From Flammeovirgaceae bacterium UBA5867 (lineage in GTDB: Bacteria > Bacteroidota > Bacteroidia > Cytophagales > Cyclobacteriaceae), in contig DJFR01000150.1 in NCBI GenBank assembly GCA_002432545.1, forward strand, positions 7,708-14,983: DNA of 7,276 nucleotides, given 5' to 3'. The position numbers and the translations under genes are program-made. The notes beneath the pieces are model-generated. The model was given only the letters and a program-made list of their open reading frames with translations, ran no database searches and was not told where the DNA came from. Shown here one piece after another: positions 6,042 to 7,276 of the stretch (its first letter is position 1; each line of letters starts with the position of its first letter).

Positions 6042-6899
6042 ATGAAAAAAATTCTTGTCCCGACTGACTTTTCCAAACCGGCTGCTATTGCAGCGGACGT
6101 AGCTGCAGACATTGCCAGACGCTCCGGTAGTGAAATCACATTGCTTCATGTAATTGAAGAAGCTACAGAAGGTTCTATCAACATTGAAGGAGAAGCTACT
6201 TATGGCGGGAACTGGGAAGAGAAGTTGTTCACGGCAAAGCTTATCGAGAAAGCCAAGAAGCAAATGGAGAAGTTCGCTTCCGAGTCAAGATTTGAAGGCT
6301 TGAAAGTGCGCCAGAAACTAAGAATAGGAACTCCTTTTCATGGGATGAATGCAATCATCACCGAAAACAAAGTTGACCTGGTAGTGATGGGAACATCAGG
6401 CCGCACAGCACTGGAGCAAATGATCATCGGCTCCAATACCGAGAAGGTTGTACGCCATGCAAATTGTCCTGTGTTAACCGTGCAAAACAAACCGGCTACC
6501 AAAGAATTTAAGGATATCGTATATGCTACATCCATGGATAAGGATGAAGAAGTATTCTCTAAAATAGTAAGAAGAACACAGCAGGTTTATGATTCAACCA
6601 TTCACCTGGTGCGCATCAATACACCATCTAACTTCCAGCGCGATGCCGTGGTGAAAAAGTATATGGAGAGCTTCGCGAAGAAGCTTCAGTTGAAAAACTA
6701 TACGATCAATGTGTTCAACGACATCAGCGAAGAAGAAGGTATCATCTACTTTGCTGACAGCATTAATGCAGATATGATCGCTATGGCAACGCACGGCCGT
6801 ACAGGTTTTGCACACGTACTGGCCGGAAGTATAGCAGAAGACGTGGTGAGCCACTCGAAACGTCCGGTGCTTACATTCGTAACCAAGGCTAGAAAATAA
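6042..6899 (+). CDS. Universal stress protein, tandem two-domain UspA type
   Basis: The 285-residue cytoplasmic protein has two Usp domains, about 1-148 and 156-282. Domain 1 opens with KKILVPTDFS, including the nucleotide-contacting Asp9, then ITLLHVIEE (32-40) and the ATP-binding signature G-2x-G-9x-G-S at G117, G120, G130 and S131, ending NCPVLTV (141-147). Domain 2 has IHLVRI (187-192) and MATHGRTGFAHVLAGS (248-263), which keeps G252 and GS (262-263) but has Ala249 in place of the first glycine. Its first strand (DIVYATSM, 158-165) lacks the aspartate. Domain 1 is therefore the likely nucleotide binder and domain 2 probably degenerate. Two-domain Usp proteins are common in Bacteroidota and are usually linked to stress or growth arrest; the specific role here is unknown. 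It has its own promoter candidate and a strong terminator. Confidence 0.95.
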   Translation: MKKILVPTDFSKPAAIAADVAADIARRSGSEITLLHVIEEATEGSINIEGEATYGGNWEEKLFTAKLIEKAKKQMEKFASESRFEGLKVRQKLRIGTPFHGMNAIITENKVDLVVMGTSGRTALEQMIIGSNTEKVVRHANCPVLTVQNKPATKEFKDIVYATSMDKDEEVFSKIVRRTQQVYDSTIHLVRINTPSNFQRDAVVKKYMESFAKKLQLKNYTINVFNDISEEEGIIYFADSINADMIAMATHGRTGFAHVLAGSIAEDVVSHSKRPVLTFVTKARK

Positions 6900-6919
6900 A
6901 AGTCATAACTCATTGGCAT

Positions 6920-6960
6920 AAAGGCCGTTTCGCGTCATGTGAAGCGGCCTTTTCTTTTTT
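6920..6960 (+). terminator. Intrinsic terminator after the usp gene
   Basis: A 12-bp stem pairs AAAGGCCGTTTC (6920-6931) with GAAGCGGCCTTT (6941-6952), with one G-U pair and a nine-base loop, followed by a T-rich tract to 6960. It begins 21 bases after the usp stop codon. Confidence 0.92.
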
Positions 6961-6983
6961 GTTATCTTTAGATTGATTTCAGC

Positions 6984-7068
6984 GGACAAGATTTAAAGGA
7001 ATCGAACCCTTACGATTCTGTCAACGTTCGCTGCGATCCGTTAAACAACTACACTAACCTCCTTATCC
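6984..7068 (-). other. tRNA-like sequence, possibly a decayed tRNA gene
   Basis: Read on the reverse strand, this stretch shows three cloverleaf parts in the right order. GGATAAG (7068-7062) can pair over seven positions with CTTGTCC (6990-6984), including one G-U. GTTA/TAAC (7058-7055 and 7043-7040) forms a four-bp D-like stem with an 11-base loop. AAGGG/CCTTT (7011-7007 and 6999-6995) forms a T-like stem with the canonical loop TTCGATT. GGTTCGATTCC matches the tRNA B-box consensus. Against a working tRNA, I find no five-bp anticodon stem in the 28-base middle, four extra bases separate the T stem from the acceptor, and CCA is not encoded. A degenerate tRNA or chance resemblance are both possible. 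Confidence 0.25.
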
Positions 7069-7076
7069 AGTTACAC

Positions 7077-7276
7077 ATGGAGTACCTGCTGTTTGTCCTT
7101 CTCCTGATCACATTCATTATTCTGATCACGATAAAGAATAACTTTTCTTCTCAACTGCTCCTGCTTCAAAAGAAGATGGATGATCTGGCGCGTGATATCA
7201 CACGCTTGCAGAACAAAGTCATTGAGCAACCGGTGGTTATTAAAACGGAAGAGAGAACAGTTGTTGCAGAGAAGCC
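7077..7276 (+). CDS. Membrane-anchored coiled-coil protein, N-terminal part (3' truncated)
   Basis: The reading frame opens at ATG 7077 and runs off the window after 66 codons. It starts MEYLLFVLLLITFIILITIK, one hydrophobic membrane segment (residues 3-19). This is followed by a charged region likely to form a coiled coil (about 24-52, including LLLQKKMDDLARDITRLQNK), then a Pro/Val/Glu-rich stretch (54-66). The frame stays open upstream back to a TAG at 6969-6971, but contains no ATG, GTG or TTG before 7077, so this start is the first usable one. A short anchor plus coiled coil is the usual beginning of DUF2339 multi-pass membrane proteins in Bacteroidota, but the diagnostic part lies outside the window. 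A weak -7 candidate TATCTTTA sits at 6963-6970. Confidence 0.75.
   Translation, partial: MEYLLFVLLLITFIILITIKNNFSSQLLLLQKKMDDLARDITRLQNKVIEQPVVIKTEERTVVAEK

Noticed and set aside
1..7276. CRISPR array, insertion sequence, phage, toxin-antitoxin or defence system.
   Set aside because: No regularly spaced direct repeats, transposase, integrase or recognisable defence genes were seen; the Uma2 gene alone is not evidence of a defence system.

Overview
The window reads as ordinary chromosomal DNA of a Bacteroidota bacterium, most likely Cytophagales or a close relative. The pointers are promoter-like sequences of the Bacteroidota type (TTTG / TAnnTTTG) in front of several genes, A-rich leaders without Shine-Dalgarno sequences, a fused Nnr enzyme, a two-domain universal stress protein and a pair of small secreted proteins that resemble unnamed Cytophagales families. 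The family-level placement is inference from memory of protein style, not from a search.

Left part (1-1475): the 3' end of nuoD (complex I 49-kDa-like subunit), whose stop codon directly abuts the stop codon of a convergent Uma2-family (DUF820) PD-(D/E)xK nuclease-like gene. A 180-base divergent intergenic region follows.

Middle (1476-4200): three rightward housekeeping genes, namely the bifunctional NAD(P)H-hydrate repair enzyme (epimerase plus dehydratase), adenine phosphoribosyltransferase with a near-consensus promoter of its own, and a stand-alone LON substrate-binding-domain protein that probably shares the apt transcript. Two of them serve nucleotide and cofactor upkeep.

Right part (4201-7276): two tandem paralogous secreted proteins of 191 and 195 residues, each with a signal peptide and two copies of a roughly 65-residue beta-rich repeat. 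Then come a two-domain universal stress protein and the first 66 codons of a membrane-anchored coiled-coil protein. Strong intrinsic terminators follow each of the two paralogs and the usp gene, so these are separate transcription units. The intergenic DNA here holds a long inverted repeat, recurring CAAACG words and a reverse-strand tRNA-like sequence.

The least explained material is the duplicated secreted-protein pair with its intergenic inverted repeat, and the tRNA-like sequence before the last gene. I saw no CRISPR array, insertion sequence, phage gene or recognisable defence island.
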